Shown here: piece by piece, positions 12,335 to 24,790 of the stretch
Position numbering within the stretch: position 1 is the stretch's first letter
How the letters are laid out: every line of letters starts with the position of its first letter
From: Galerina marginata
Taxonomy: Eukaryota; Basidiomycota; Agaricomycetes; Agaricales; Galerinaceae
Direction: 5' to 3'
DNA: 64,000 bases
Assembly (NCBI GenBank): GCA_023014335.1
Contig: JAECYW010000035.1
Span: forward strand, 310,001-374,000
The notes under the pieces: model-generated
What the model was told of the DNA's origin: nothing
The model's database searches: none
The model's input: the letters and a program-made list of their open reading frames with translations, nothing else
Made by a program: the position numbers and the translations under genes

Positions 12335-13460
12335 ACATCGGACAGGGGTAGTAACGTACCTGGTCGTAAATTTAAATAAATGGAACTTCGATAGTGTGGT
12401 TATTAGCAAACACAATACATATGCATATACCATATGCATGGAAAAAATCTCTGTGAAAGGTGAGAAGGTAGCATCGTGTACGGGTAGTCCGCTGTAGTTC
12501 GCATGCGTTGGGTGCCTTACAAAAGCATGTGTAATAGTGTATGAGCACTTGTCGGGCCTATGGGGTGATACATTTGAAACCACCATGGTCTGATGGAGTG
12601 CAACGGAAACAGTATACAATAGGCACGCACCTGGTCGTCTTGAGACGATGAATGAAGGTCGGGAAGTAAAGACTTGCTATGGGTTTCCCGAGCAACTGAA
12701 CGTTCCCTTTTAGAGCATTGGCGTCAAAAGGGGTTCAGCCCAGTGGTCAGTTATCGGTGCATACATAGTTATGGAGTAATACTACACTCAACAGATCGTG
12801 TGTATACGAATCAACAGAAACTGCCAGTCTCAGAGTGGACTCCCTCGCCATCAAATTATGGGGGCCGGGTACCAGCAAGCCCACATGGTTGATCCCGAGA
12901 AAAAATAGGACGATCAACGTCACCGACGCCTAAGAAATTTGGCTACGGACATTGAGAAAAAACAGGAAAGGCCGAATGCAACAACTAGTACTCACATATA
13001 TTTCGTTCGTTCTGTAATCCGAGATTCGGAAGTCATTGGGGAAGGTAGAAGTGGTCAATCATAAAAGAAGGCTAAAGCGAAGGGGTGTATAGAAGCCGAA
13101 GTAATTTCGCACGAAAGGCGAGAGGTTCTTGCCATCCTCCTTAGCCTTTTCTCCAATTCTCTGCCACTTCCACGCTCTTTTTGCCTCCTGAGAGGAGCTC
13201 CACCAGCGGCGGGACGCCCTCAAGAGCTGTGTTCGTTTTCACCCTGAAAAGCCACTTTTATCTCGCGATTGGGCAAGGCGACGACGGCTGATGGCTCTAA
13301 CTCAATCTGCACGGCTGGCGGGGCCTTCATGGGACGAGGAGGTCGTACCGGCGCTACGAAAACGTGCGTGTATCGAGCTCAAGTAAATCTTCTCAATGAA
13401 AAGCTCATTTTTCTGGCCATTTCAGGTCTGGAGAGCGAGAGTAGAACACTAGCGCACCGA
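12335..13460. other. intergenic region and leader of the CaaX protein gene
   Basis: No gene recognised. Small frames at 12674-12892 lack motifs. The last part, from about 13100, is probably the promoter and 5' leader of the next gene, with a likely leader intron at about 13366-13428 (GTGCGTG to TTTCAG). Confidence 0.4.
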
Positions 13461-15702
13461 ATGTCCGCCATTTCTTTATCATCTGTTGATGAACCCTCTC
13501 CGACATCTTATACACCGTATTCGGATAATAAAGGGCGCCAAAACCAACAATCAACCCCTTCAACCTCTCTACAGCCGTCAGGAGGACACAGGGTCCAGCC
13601 TACTTATCTGCAACCCGCGTCGGATCGTACGATACCTGCAGGACCCCGTGTCAATAGTAATACGGACCCTCCAAAGACCAACGGGAAAACCGACTTCCAA
13701 CGTGCGCGGACATACTCGTCGCCATACGCCTCCAACCTTCCAAACGGCCACGTTAACGGAGCTGCTCGACCCAAGTTGAACACCACCAATTCGGCTGACG
13801 CAGCTCGTTCGCTCTCTCCCCGACCTGTTGACGTGAAGCCCACACGGATACCCAAGGCAGCTCGACCGTCTGCATTGACCGGAGCTTCTTCTAGCTCCAG
13901 CTCGCCGTATACAAACGGCCACAGTCACAGTTCTGCTGTCACACCAGAACTACCTTATCAGCCACCACTAGAAACGGTGACACGACAACATTTGGTTCCG
14001 TCTTCCTCGACGCGATCGACAGTGGAGCTCGACCGCGGATATCGGCAGCCGTCAGGTCTCTTGAATGAGTCCGCGCCCTTTCCGACCGATTCGACAATGT
14101 CTTTGGGTCATGACGAAGATCCACCACGGGCCTCGATGGAGTCGGAGGAAAGGCCGTATGAGCATTGGTACCGTGGAGAGGTGTCTAGGAATGGAGGTGT
14201 GGGTGAGCTGAGGGTGGGACGAAGACAAGAAATGTTGGATATCGCGAATTACGGACATCTAATTGGAAACAAAAAACCTTCCAGGGTGGTACCCAGTAAA
14301 GCTGTCAACGACACTCCTCGACCTCGAAAACGTGCAGGCAGCATTGGTGGAATAACGAACAAGGAGAGACAACGGGAAAGTCTGTACCTCGATGACGAGC
14401 ATGCCAACGAGATTAGTCGGGTGCTAGATGAACATCCTTTGACGGACCTAGAAGGAGAGGAGTCAGATATCAATTCGTTGTCGGAACGTAATATCGTGGG
14501 CTATGCATACCTGCCTGGTGAAGGTGATAATCCACCATCAGAGCAATGGACGACAACAGCTGGTGCACACGAGACGCGCAGCACCACACCGACACCCAGC
14601 ATGCTACCTCGAGCATCTTCACGGCAGCAGAACGTCCCTCCGACTCGAATACCTGGACCTTCGTCACGACGGTCTTCAGAGTCTCGCTCGACCACGACCA
14701 CGACACCTCAATTAGGGTCAACCAGTCGGTCCGGCGAATTTGCCTCATCTTCCTCTAATATAACATCCTTACCACCCACTGCTACCTCTACGCCATCAAA
14801 TCCACGCCAACAGACATATTCCAGTCATACTGTGCCTACTTCGGCACAGAAACGCGGTCCTTCGCCTGCATCAAAGAAATCGCGGACACCGCCCGCGAAA
14901 ACGACCAAGGCGAAGGGTTCGACACCAGGAAGGAAGGATGATGACGCGACCAGGGCGAGTGTGGCACACTACCCCACACCCGCAGGAGATGACGAGGATA
15001 TGGCTTATGCCATTCCATCGTGGACACAACCTATACCCAAAGAAGGGAACTGGGACGAGGTATGTCTGGCTCTGCTGTCTTGGTCCCGTTGTACTGCGTA
15101 TTGAATGCAATGGCTTTTCTGCCGTTCCTTTTGTAGGTTGTGCTACCCGTGGTTGCTCGAAAGAAGGGCTTGGATGGTCATTACGAGAATGCATCCGGCA
15201 GTCCACAACCTAAGAAGGTCGGGACGACGATTGAACCTGTACGTACCCATTTTTCTTTCTTCCACCGTGATTCCCGCTGTAAATGTTGTTTCTATTACGC
15301 TGTGGTATCTGGTTCTCAAAGAGACTTTCCGCTGACGCTTTCCGCCTTCCGTTGGTTCTTCAGGCTCCAGGTACCTTCGGATTCGACCACTCGAAATATC
15401 GGCCGCCACGTGACAATTTCGAAACAATACCAATGGACGAGTTCGGTCGTCCAGAGAGGCCCATCAGAGATGAGGATGAGTCTCCAAAATCTATTAACGG
15501 CCTACCGTCGTTGCACGACGAGACCCGTTTACCCGTGAGGGTACCCCCTGGCCCTCCTTCTCCCGTACCTTTCGCTCAGTACGCGCCTACGTCGGTGCAA
15601 GTTGTCAAACAAAACGACTTGGAGGCCCAGCAGTCAGCATCGAAGCAACAAATGGAAGAGGAAGACAAGGATGCTGGATGCTGCAAGTGCGTCATTATGT
15701 GA
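13461..15702 (+). CDS. Ser/Pro-rich protein with C-terminal CaaX box
   Basis: Three exons, 13461-15059, 15137-15238 and 15364-15702, all phase 0, give 679 residues from the MSAISLSSVDEP start. The frame is open upstream to 13269, but a likely leader intron ends at about 13428, so the later ATG is preferred. Most of the protein is low complexity, rich in Ser, Pro, Thr, Arg and Asn, and probably disordered. More ordered islands are YEHWYRGEVSRNGGVGELRVG, at about residues 230-255, and VVLPVVARKKGLDGHYE, encoded by exon 2. The protein ends in CCKCVIM. CVIM fits a CaaX prenylation signal and the preceding cysteines fit palmitoylation. Prenylated, membrane-tethered scaffolding is therefore inferred; no enzymatic domain is seen. 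Confidence 0.8.
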
Positions 15703-16694
15703 TACACCGTCGATGGGACCTGTTATGGCTTTGGACCCTCAAATCTACGATTTGGGGATATCTTGTCCAGGATTTTACCCCTTTCTTTCGTTGGCTATGA
15801 ACCCCCTGTTTTCATCTTCAACTCCTATTCTTTTTCGGGCTTCCTTTCAGCATCTGTCAGCTTTTGTCGTCATTTTTACTGCTCACATTTCCAACCCATT
15901 TGCGCATTGCATCCGTCCATTTTTTCTATGACACATTTCTTGTTGCTTGGGACACTTGTGCATCCACTCGTTTTCTATCATTCAATCCTCTATACCAACG
16001 ATATTGATTACCCATTAATTTAAATAACGACATTATGATTTTAACTTTTTTCGTCCTCCCTTTTGTCCAGTTTCGGTGGACGAATTGACGATCGACCCTC
16101 CTTAACCGTGGCCAACCGTTCACGTTATACCTCGCCTTTTCTGGGTCTCCTCGTCCCTGCTTCCAGCGTTGTATTCTTAGTTACCATTTCCTCCACCCAG
16201 AAACTCAGGCTGTATATTTCAACGTCGTCCATCCAAAACATGATTTGTTGGTAGATCGTTTCAGTCCCTTACGCGTTCCTCATCTCCACTTCTCCATTAC
16301 CCTGGATTGCTCGTCGTATTCTAGTATTACAATATATTTGATGCATCGTCAAAGCGTTTCTGTCTTCCTTTTTGGTTCTACCTCAGACTCGCAAGCTCAA
16401 AACTTCTGGTGGCCGAAGTCTGGAGACTCTGTGTATTAACTAAGGATTGTCGGTAATAAGTATGACATACAGACAGACCTTGACGAATTCTGAATAGGTT
16501 TCTACCTCTACTTAGGAGATGTGGGTGCTTGTGGCGTCAGAGACTCCGCCTAAATTAGAATCTGTAGACGTAAATCCACGTGACTGCTTTTCCTCGGAGT
16601 CGTTGACCTCACTCCTGCCTTCCCCCAACCACAACCTACTCCTCTGCCGCCACCGGCTCTCATCGACTGATAAAGCGCGAAAGATTTCCGCAGC
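15703..16694. other. intergenic region (3' end of CaaX gene, promoter of syntaxin gene)
   Basis: T-rich, pyrimidine-biased sequence consistent with a 3' untranslated region at first and then the syntaxin promoter. Short frames here carry no motif. Confidence 0.45.
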
Positions 16695-17935
16695 ATGAGT
16701 TTTCAAGATATCGAAGCCGGTCATGGCCACCAGTCCAGGCAACCGTCGTCGTTGATGCCGCAGTCGCGTGAAGACAATGCGTTCCAGAGCCTGCAGTCAT
16801 CATTATCACTGCAAGTTTTCAAGACGAACGCCAATGTTCAAGGAATATTGAAGTTGGTGGATCAACTTGGAACGGGAAAGGACTCTGCAGCACTGAGGAA
16901 GAGCTTGTGCGTTGAAGCATTTCGTTCATTAACCCGCAGTTTGCCCTGACTCCCTCGCCATCAGGCATGATCTTACCGAAACCACCCGTGCTATGGCAAA
17001 ACGAGCCTCCGAGGACCTAAAGAAGTTGTCAGAACTTCAATCTGCATTGGTGGGTCTTTGCATAGCGTAGCAATCGTCCTGTGGGCTAAAATGGCTCGTC
17101 GAATAGCCACATCAAAAAACCGCGCTGCAAAAGACCTCTCATGACCTACAAATGTCCCTAGTTGCGTTTCAACGTGCGCAGCAGGTTAGCGCAGAGCGCC
17201 AGAGAACAGTCGTTCAGGGAGTTAAGCTGGCTATTGATGACGAACAGCACCACCCTCCGTTAGTGGTTTTACACCTTGCTTCTGGCTTCACATGAATTTT
17301 TCGATATTTCAGGAACCCAGATGAACCAGAACCGACAGCACAGGAGCAGCGGCAGGCGCAGATATTACAGGCGCAACTTTCCCCTCACGAATTGGCGTAC
17401 CAAGAATCGCTGATACAGGAACGAGAAGCGGAGATCCGGGAGATAGAGAGCGGCATTCATGAGCTGGCAGAGATATTTCACGACCTGGGCACACTTGTCA
17501 ACGATCAAGGCGCTATGATTGGTAAGTGTATTTTTGTAACTCTGGGAGGCTGTCAGCCGTTTTTGCATAAGTCAGCTTGTGCATCGTTTGCATCACTACA
17601 TGCAAAACCATACGACCTTTCTTTCGACTCCAATTTGTAATACTTAATTTTTGCTTTCATTAGATACCTTTGAAGGCAATATCGCAAATGTCGCTGCAGA
17701 CACAGGTTCTGCTGCGCAGGAGCTTACAACTGCAGCCGAGTATCAACGCAAGGCGGGCAGACGGGCGGCCTGTCTAATGCTAGTCCTTGCGGTCGTGGTT
17801 GGGATTGTTCTGCTCGCTGTAAGTGAACTTCAACCTCGGTTTATTTCTCTGGGTCCTACTTGTGCTTCGTCGGGCAACTACTTGCGATCATCCTGCTTTC
17901 AATACTAATCCGCTATTTTTTAGATTCTTTCCTGA
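16695..17935 (+). CDS. Qa-SNARE syntaxin, Pep12/syntaxin-7 type
   Basis: Six exons: 16695-16906, 16965-17049, 17107-17258, 17313-17521, 17664-17818 and 17924-17935. They encode 274 residues. The N-terminus (MSFQDIEAG) leads into an Habc-like helical region (about residues 30-150). The SNARE motif follows, with EREAEIREIESGIHELAEIF, a central Gln in the zero layer (LVNDQGAMIDTFEGNI) and AAQELTTAAEYQRKAGR. A single C-terminal transmembrane anchor (LMLVLAVVVGIVLLAILS) ends the protein. Length and layout match endosomal or prevacuolar syntaxins, which drive membrane fusion between Golgi, endosome and vacuole. The last coding exon holds only three codons and the stop. Pep12 rather than Vam3 identity is inferred from the overall pattern. 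Confidence 0.9.
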
Positions 17936-18929
17936 TAATAAATACCGGTGTTCCATCTCCCTTTTTTATGTTGGACCAGGCTGCATTCCCATCTACTTAT
18001 ATCAACCCCTTGATCCTGCGATGAATCGCGACCACGTCAGGCTTTTTCTTCTTGCCATAGTATCGCTCTTGACACTGTCTCATGACCCGTGATCCCTCTC
18101 CGCTATATAACTACCCCTCCTTTTATTCTTTTCTTCTCACCCGCCCTGGGACGATTCCGACTTGTAGTCCATTATGACGCGTTGACTGCCCAACGTAACT
18201 CAGGTATGCCTGTTTCATATTCCAATCCTAGGTCGGTGGCTGATCTATTTCATTGCTAGTATATAATAACTCTTATTTTTTTGTAGATGATATGACCACC
18301 TGGAACACGTTTCTTTGTTCACCATCCTATGTATTACTTATCTTATCTTTCAATGTTCATTCAGGCATCGCATCGCTCCATTGGATATCACGAACCCTGG
18401 CTACTTACGAAAGTCAGATTGCTCCAATGTTGCCTCTCTTCTTCGGAAAAAAGCAAACCCGCCGATCATCGTCTCGTGGGCCGGTGATTTTTTCAGCTCA
18501 AGAATTTTCAACAGCTCCTTATTCCGATCGACTAGTTTGACCTTGCAAAAGGGACTCCATTTGTAGGATCTTTCTGGTTGACCATGCGGCACGAGGATTC
18601 GGTCAAGATGAAGGTAGTGTTGACCGAGGCGCTTAACCTTTTTGGCCTTGTTACTTACACTGCGGCCAGAATCATGCGCTCTGATTAGAGCCCGGAGGCC
18701 TGTATCATGCACTCCGGCGGTACTCAAATTTTCTGTCATAGGCGAAAGACGCCATGTCATTGTGGTTGGACCTTTCCCTCTGAGTAGCCTGAAACACGCA
18801 TTCATCAGTTACTCTGATTATCGTTGTTGTGAATGCCCCACCGATCTTCGTCTTCGATATTGATCATGACCAGGGTTCAAAGTTCAAATATAATTGATCC
18901 ATCATGGCAGGTGGCTCCTTCGAAACCCT
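17936..18929. other. intergenic region with an unassigned minus-strand frame
   Basis: The first 200 bases are probably the syntaxin 3' untranslated region. A minus-strand frame at 18401-18805 (134 codons, Lys/Arg-rich) has no known motif, no clear exon partners and no promoter-like element. It could be a small gene or a relic. Confidence 0.35.
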
Positions 18930-21830
18930 CACCGGTAAGGCCATCTGAAGCACTCCTATGGTCCTCGATACCTGCTGGGCTGCGTGGAGTGTGACCTTTT
19001 TGTTTTTTTCTTAGCTGGTTGGGAGTCGTGCAAACCAGCTGAGGCGAGACGGGAACGATAGTTTTTGCTGCGTCAGTCTATTTGATGCAACTGAAGCTTG
19101 TGCCCGTGGAGGTGTTACTTACAGAGCCTAATAGGATCAAGAAGCAGGAAAGCTTGAATTGAGAAAAGGCCTCACTGGCTTCTTTTTAAGAGCGGAAGGC
19201 AAGCTGGTATCGGTTTCCCGTCCTATGCGCAGAGGGTCTACATGAAAGGATGATATTGACCTGTGGCGGTGCTTAAGCTTTCTCTAATTATAAAGGTTTT
19301 CACCCTTACCCCACCACACTCCACTTCTCATAATATCTTTCCCTCAGGCTCCTTCCGTCTCTGGGCCATCATCTATTATTACTCGGCGGCTCCAGCCCCA
19401 CTGACATGGTTTTTCTGAAATGTTGCAAGGCTTTTCGACTAATATACTGGAGTATATAACACCGAGTCCGAACTTGAGTCCAAGTTGGTTTAGACCACTG
19501 CGCGCTCTCCACCACCTTCGAACTGATACCCTCTCAGATATCTGCTCCGTCGTTTGCGAGGGTAGAACACTGCCTTTCCCTCGCCACTGTAAACATCACC
19601 CGAACTTCCCCTTCCTTGAGCAGTGATCCCATATCAAATGCGAGACCATGTCCAGCAATCAGTCAATCCCAAGTCCCATAGATGATATCTCCGCAATGTA
19701 GTTCTCCTACCTTTGCTTGCCGTTCAGGTGGGGACTGACGTTCTACTTTCTCGCAGGTATCGAACCAACGTATGTTTTTCCGAAAAATTCAACGTTCTTC
19801 GAATGATGGTTACCTTCCCTAGTACATGGGTTTCGCGAGTTTCACGCTGCTCATATGGGACCATGTAGTTACATTCGAAACGGAAGTGCGTAGTGTGCCT
19901 TTGATTTTTCTTCTCCCCGGAGGTTTATGCCAAGATCTAAATATTTCATTAGGTGGAGTATATATGGAAGGGCAAGAAAGGACCTCGTGAGTTATTCAGA
20001 TGCTGCATGGTTAAATTGGAATACCGACCTGCTTATAGTAGGGTATCTTTTTCTGATAGTGAGTCTAGGATAGAGACACGCTGCCCGAGGTATTTCTGAC
20101 GAGAGGATATCTGAAAGAATCGATATTTGACGCCGCTTGGGTTCATCGTTAATTTGTTTGGTACGAAATCATCCTTCTTACGGCCCAGTGGGTTTATTTA
20201 ACCTTGGGAAACAGCCTATCTATCACCTGTATGGACGCCAGAGGTAAGTTATAAATTCCTCACTGGTGGGTCATTTTATCTGAATCTAACTGCCAAAATT
20301 CGTATCCTAGAGGTACGTACGCTATCTTTCACCTGATGTGATTAACCGTTCTTAATTCTTGCTTTTAGGTGTAGCCATTTTATTCGATTCGAGGGATCCA
20401 TGACGGTGATAGGCATAAATATCGTCGGTAAGCAACCCCCTCTTTCTTGACCACTATGAAACAAGACGCTGACCATGACTCACCAGCGTTGATGATGTTC
20501 CTGCGAATATATGCATTGTACAAAGGACGCTGGCACATCCTTGGAGTCGTCATTTTCCTTTTCTCGTTCCAGGTATGCATGAATGGGTGGCTATTGACGA
20601 GGGGGGTTGCGGTTGCTCACAATAGACAGTCTGGTGTTATTGGTGCGCTTTACCGTTTCATTTCCGTTAAAATTCAATTGCCAATTTCTGGGCACTTTTT
20701 TTTGTGAATAGCGTGTACCATGATCTTTGACCCCTCAATGTAGGAAATCTTATAGCTGTTAGCTAATCGTTCACCTCAATCTTCCTTTCCATCTCATAGA
20801 AGCATACTGGCATCATCATCAGCGTGGCTACCTTTGCTCTACGACACTGTCGTTGTCTTGCTTACGCTAAACCGGACCATCCCTTCGCTGAGGAAGAAGA
20901 ATTCATCTTATGTTATGAAACGTCTTCTGGAAGACGGCCTGATTTATTATGCGTGAGTCCCTTCGTATTTCCAATGATTTTTTCCCTCACGGCCGTTTCT
21001 GGATATGCAGCGCTATATTTTCGGTTACTGGCGTATTGACCATTATGATTATTGCAGCTCCTCCCGGCCTGAAAAATATTACTGCACAGTATGTTTTTTA
21101 CCGCTTTCCCGCACGCTAATATGCGCATGTAGACTTGAACTGCTGTAAGTATCAAATAATGGCCCTCTTGCAGATGTTGACCGTAAATTTTATACACAGT
21201 CTGACAGTAAGGTATACATTCTCTCGTCATTGAATACATTTAACGAGCCCCTCCAGGTGACTATGATGTCTCGAATCACACTTAATCTCAGGAAATCTGT
21301 CAGCGAACACGACACGGCTGTGCGCGCTGAGATGCCCAGCATGTTCACGCAACGCAGCCAGGTCTATACGAATCACCCCATTAAGATCGTCGCGCCTGGC
21401 TTTAACGATTCCGATTTGAACGAGGATGAGATGCAGTTTCCAATGATTAGCATTGCGAACCCGAGGAAGAATAATACTACATTGACCACGAACCTTGACT
21501 CGGAAGTATCGTCGGCTTGGGGCAATACTTGGTCTGCCCATCCGAATTACCATGACCCGATTCAGGAGATTGAGTCAGGAGAGGGTGTGAGATTCCAGGC
21601 GAGGACCACGCTGGATCGTAGTCTTCTGTTCCAGAGCCATTGCGCCGCCTAGACTATTCTTGTTATGGTCATTTATTTCTTGTTGATAATCTGTACTTTA
21701 GACGAGCGCTCGTCAGCCCCGTATGTTAGTAATATTTACCGCCAAACAATTCACTTGCAATCACTCACGGATTAGTATGACCGAAGTTCAATCAAAATTA
21801 TTGGTAGGAGGCTTTGGAGACTGGAATCAA
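18930..21830 (+). repeat. tandem duplication unit, copy 1
   Basis: This stretch and 21831-24790 are diverged tandem copies. Each carries the same order: a leader with the pair TCCTCGATAC and TGCAACTGAAGCTTGTG, a promoter-proximal block with GGGCCATCATC, a DUF6533 gene, and a 3' block containing TTTAGACGAGCGCTCGTCAG. Introns have diverged strongly while exon sequence is conserved, so the duplication is not recent. The outer limits are approximate. Confidence 0.75.
19648..21652 (+). CDS. DUF6533-family multi-pass membrane protein, copy 1
   Basis: Many small exons starting at ATG 19648 (MSSNQSIPSPIDDISAM). After splicing, the hallmark segments appear in order: YMGFASFTLLIWDHVVTFE, VEYIWKGKKGP, NRYLTPLGFIVNLFAYLSP, CSHFIRFEGSMTVIGINIV, ALMMFLRIYALYKGRW, ACTMIFDPS, ASSSAWLPLLYDTVV and IFSVTGVLTIMIIAAPP, followed by a hydrophilic cytosolic-looking tail of about 130 residues ending at 21652. 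About seven membrane helices are suggested. This family is common and often tandem in mushroom genomes; its function is unknown. Exons of 13 nt, 2 nt, 12 nt and 7 nt are needed to keep the frame. The frame appears intact throughout. The neighbour at 22563 is its paralogue. Confidence 0.82.
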
Positions 21831-24790
21831 GTTGCAACCTTCACCGGTCAGCCCAGTTGAAACACTGGGCTGGGGTCAACATCCTCGATACTCTACGGGC
21901 GGTGTAAAGGGTGACCTCCCATTGTTTTTTGCTGGTGGGGAGGGGTGTTGCAAATCAGCCGAGGTGAGTTAGAAATGATGATTCTTTCTATTTTCTGCAA
22001 CTGAAGCTTGTGTCAGTGGTGATTTTACTTATAGAACTTCGTGATGGAAAGATCAAGAGGCAGGAAACGTATGTAGCCCTGCTCTTGACGAACGGAATAT
22101 ACCGAAAGTACGTTGATGTCGGTTTGATAAATCGCATTTTGTGCCAGGGATCTACAGCGACCATGAGGGAATGTTGATCTGTGGCGATGTAGCTTTCTCT
22201 ACACATTCTCGCCCGGTTACCTTACTCCACTGTAACCAGACTCCGCTTCTTCTCATGATATATTCGCCTCCTTCCCTGGGCCATCATCACCTTATTGCTC
22301 GGCGGTTCCCCTGGGCTTCCCTTGCCTGGTCTTCCGGGAATTTTACAAGGCTTCTACAAATATATTCAGCCCCTTCAAACTTTAGTTTCTTTACGACCAC
22401 GCGCTCTCCGAATTGGTACACTCTGATATACTCGGTCGCTGGCTAGGGTGGAATTTTACCTTTCTTTTGGTATCGACGTTGTACCCCCCCACTTCCCCCG
22501 TACGCTGCGTTCCGAGTCTGAACACATTCCCTGAGCAGACATCCTCTGTCGAATGCGAGACCATGCCAAGCGATCAGCCAACACCGACTGTCGTAGATGA
22601 TATCTCGGCGATGTATATTTTTTGCTCTTGTGTATCGTAAGATCGCGACTAACGTTCCTCTTTCTTGCAGGTATCGAACCAACGTATGTTCTCTCGAAAA
22701 AAAACTGCAGGTTTCTTCCAATGATTGTCATCATCCGCAGTACATGGGCTTCGCGAGTTTCACACTGCTCATCTGGGACCATATAGATACCTTCGAGGCG
22801 GAGGTGCGGAAGGCTGTTCTTATTATTTTTTATCTCTGGGAGAACTCATCAGGATTTATTTTATTGAATTAGGTGGAGTATATCTGGAAGGGCAAGAAAG
22901 GACCGCGTGAGTCTTTGGTGTGCTTCCTTGTATTTTGGGTATTAACCTGTCTTCAGTGGGGTATCTTTTTCTGATAGTAAGTCCAAAGCATACATGAGCC
23001 AGTGGTTTTTCTGACGAGGGGAAATCCGAAAGAATCGATATTTGACACCGCTCGGGTTCATCGTGAATTTATTCGGTACGAAATTTTACCTTACCGATCT
23101 ATAAATTACCTGACTTTGGACGACAGCCTATTTATCACCTGTGTGGACACCAGAGGCAAGTGACAGAGTCTTTTATACGCCGTATTTATTTGGATCTAAC
23201 CAGTGAAATCTCATCTTCCAGAGGTCTTTGTCTAGGAGAATCCTGTAGAGTGGTTCTAAACGCCATCTTTTAGGTGCAGTCATTTTATTCGATTCGAAGG
23301 GTCCATGACTGTGATAGGCATTAATATTGTCGGTAAGCAATCTTTCTTTCTCGACCGGCCTAAACTAAGACGCTAACCGTGGTGTGTCTTATTCAGCGTT
23401 GATGATGTTCTTACGAATACATGCACTGTACAAAGGACGCTGGCTGATCTTGGGAGTAGTCATTTTCCTTTTCTTGTTCCAAGTATGCATGAATGGGTGG
23501 CTATTGACGAGGGGAGTTGCGGTTGTTCATAATGAACTTTCTGGTGTTCTTGGTGCGCTATAGTGTGTCATTCCCATGGGACCCCAGGTGCTAATTACTG
23601 CCGCTTCATTTGGGGGTAGCGTGTACCATGATCTTTGACCCCGCCATGTAAGAAATCCTCCGCATCCTAGCCAGCTGCTTGTCTTATTCCTCCTTGCTAT
23701 CTCGCAGAAGCGTGCTGGCGTCATCATCAGCGTGGCTGCCTTTGCTTTACGACACTGTCGTCCTCCTGCTTACGCTGAATCGGACCATTCCCTCCCTGAG
23801 GAGGAAAAATTCTTCTTATGTTATGAAACGTCTTCTTGAGGATGGCTTAATTTATTATTCGTAAGTTGTTTACCGTCTTTTTTAGGCTTGTTCTTACCTG
23901 CGTTTCTCCGATATACAGTGCTATTTTTGCGGTTACCGGCGTGTTGACAATTATGATTATTGCTGCTCCACCTGGGCTGAAAAATATTACTGCACAGTTC
24001 GTCCTCTACTACTTTCGCGCGAGATTAGACGGCTGATGTGTGCTTACAGACTTGAATTACTGTAAGCAACTAAAGCAACTCGCGTTTACTTACTGATCGT
24101 GAATGTATGCCCTTGTACACAGTCTGACAGTGAGTTATGCATTTTCACGTTGTTGAATAAATTTGACAGGTCTTCTAGGTGGCCATGATGTCTCGAATCA
24201 CGCTGAACCTCAAAAAATCAGTCAGCAAATTAAATGACACCGCTGTGCGCGCCGAGATGCCCAGCATGTTCACGCAGCGTAGCCAGATCTATACGGGCCA
24301 ACCCCTTAAGATCGTCACACCTGGCTTTAACGACCTGGATCTGGACGACGATGACAGAGAGTTCCCAGTAATAAGCATTGCGAGCCCGAGGACTGCCAAT
24401 GGTACATCGACCACGAATCTCGAATCGGAGGTGTCGTCATCCTGGGGAAATACCTGGTCATCGGACCCGAATTATCATGATCCCATTGAAGAGGTCGAGT
24501 CAGGAGAGAATGTGAGGTTCCAGGCGAGGATTACGCTGGATCGTAGTGATTTGTCACAGAGTCAACGTGCCTGTTAGAGAGAGAGAAGCACTTTGGTCTT
24601 CCTCACTGATACATCCGAGGGGTGTCAAAGTCTCGTCTAGAACCATTTGGTTTGGTTTTTATGATTATTTCTTTCGTTTTCTGGACTTTAGACGAGCGCT
24701 CGTCAGTCACGTATATTTACCTACCAATACCTCAGTGCAAACACGCGTACTATCATATATCATCAGGACCAGCAGAGTAGTGTGTGAAGT
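21831..24790 (+). repeat. tandem duplication unit, copy 2
   Basis: Second copy of the unit that begins near 18930, in direct orientation. The 3' blocks (21690-21730 and 24670-24720) are nearly identical over TTTAGACGAGCGCTCGTCAG. Boundaries are approximate. Confidence 0.75.
22563..24577 (+). CDS. DUF6533-family multi-pass membrane protein, copy 2
   Basis: Paralogue of the gene at 19648 with the same exon-intron plan, starting at ATG 22563 (MPSDQPTPTVVDDISAM). The conserved segments recur: YMGFASFTLLIWDHIDTFE, VEYIWKGKKGP, YLSPVWTPE, CSHFIRFEGSMTVIGINIV, ACTMIFDPA, ASSSAWLPLLYDTVVLLL, and the tail SRITLNLKKSVSKLNDTAV. The stop is at 24577. Where copy 1 has a GTAAGT donor after PVWTPE, this copy has GCAAGT, a plausible GC-AG intron. 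The membrane core is conserved while the hydrophilic tail has drifted (deletions and acidic changes). Both copies look functional. Confidence 0.82.

Noticed and set aside
18401..18805. 134-codon Lys-rich minus-strand frame as a ribosomal-type gene
   Set aside because: I could not match it to any known ribosomal protein, and it has no clear start context.
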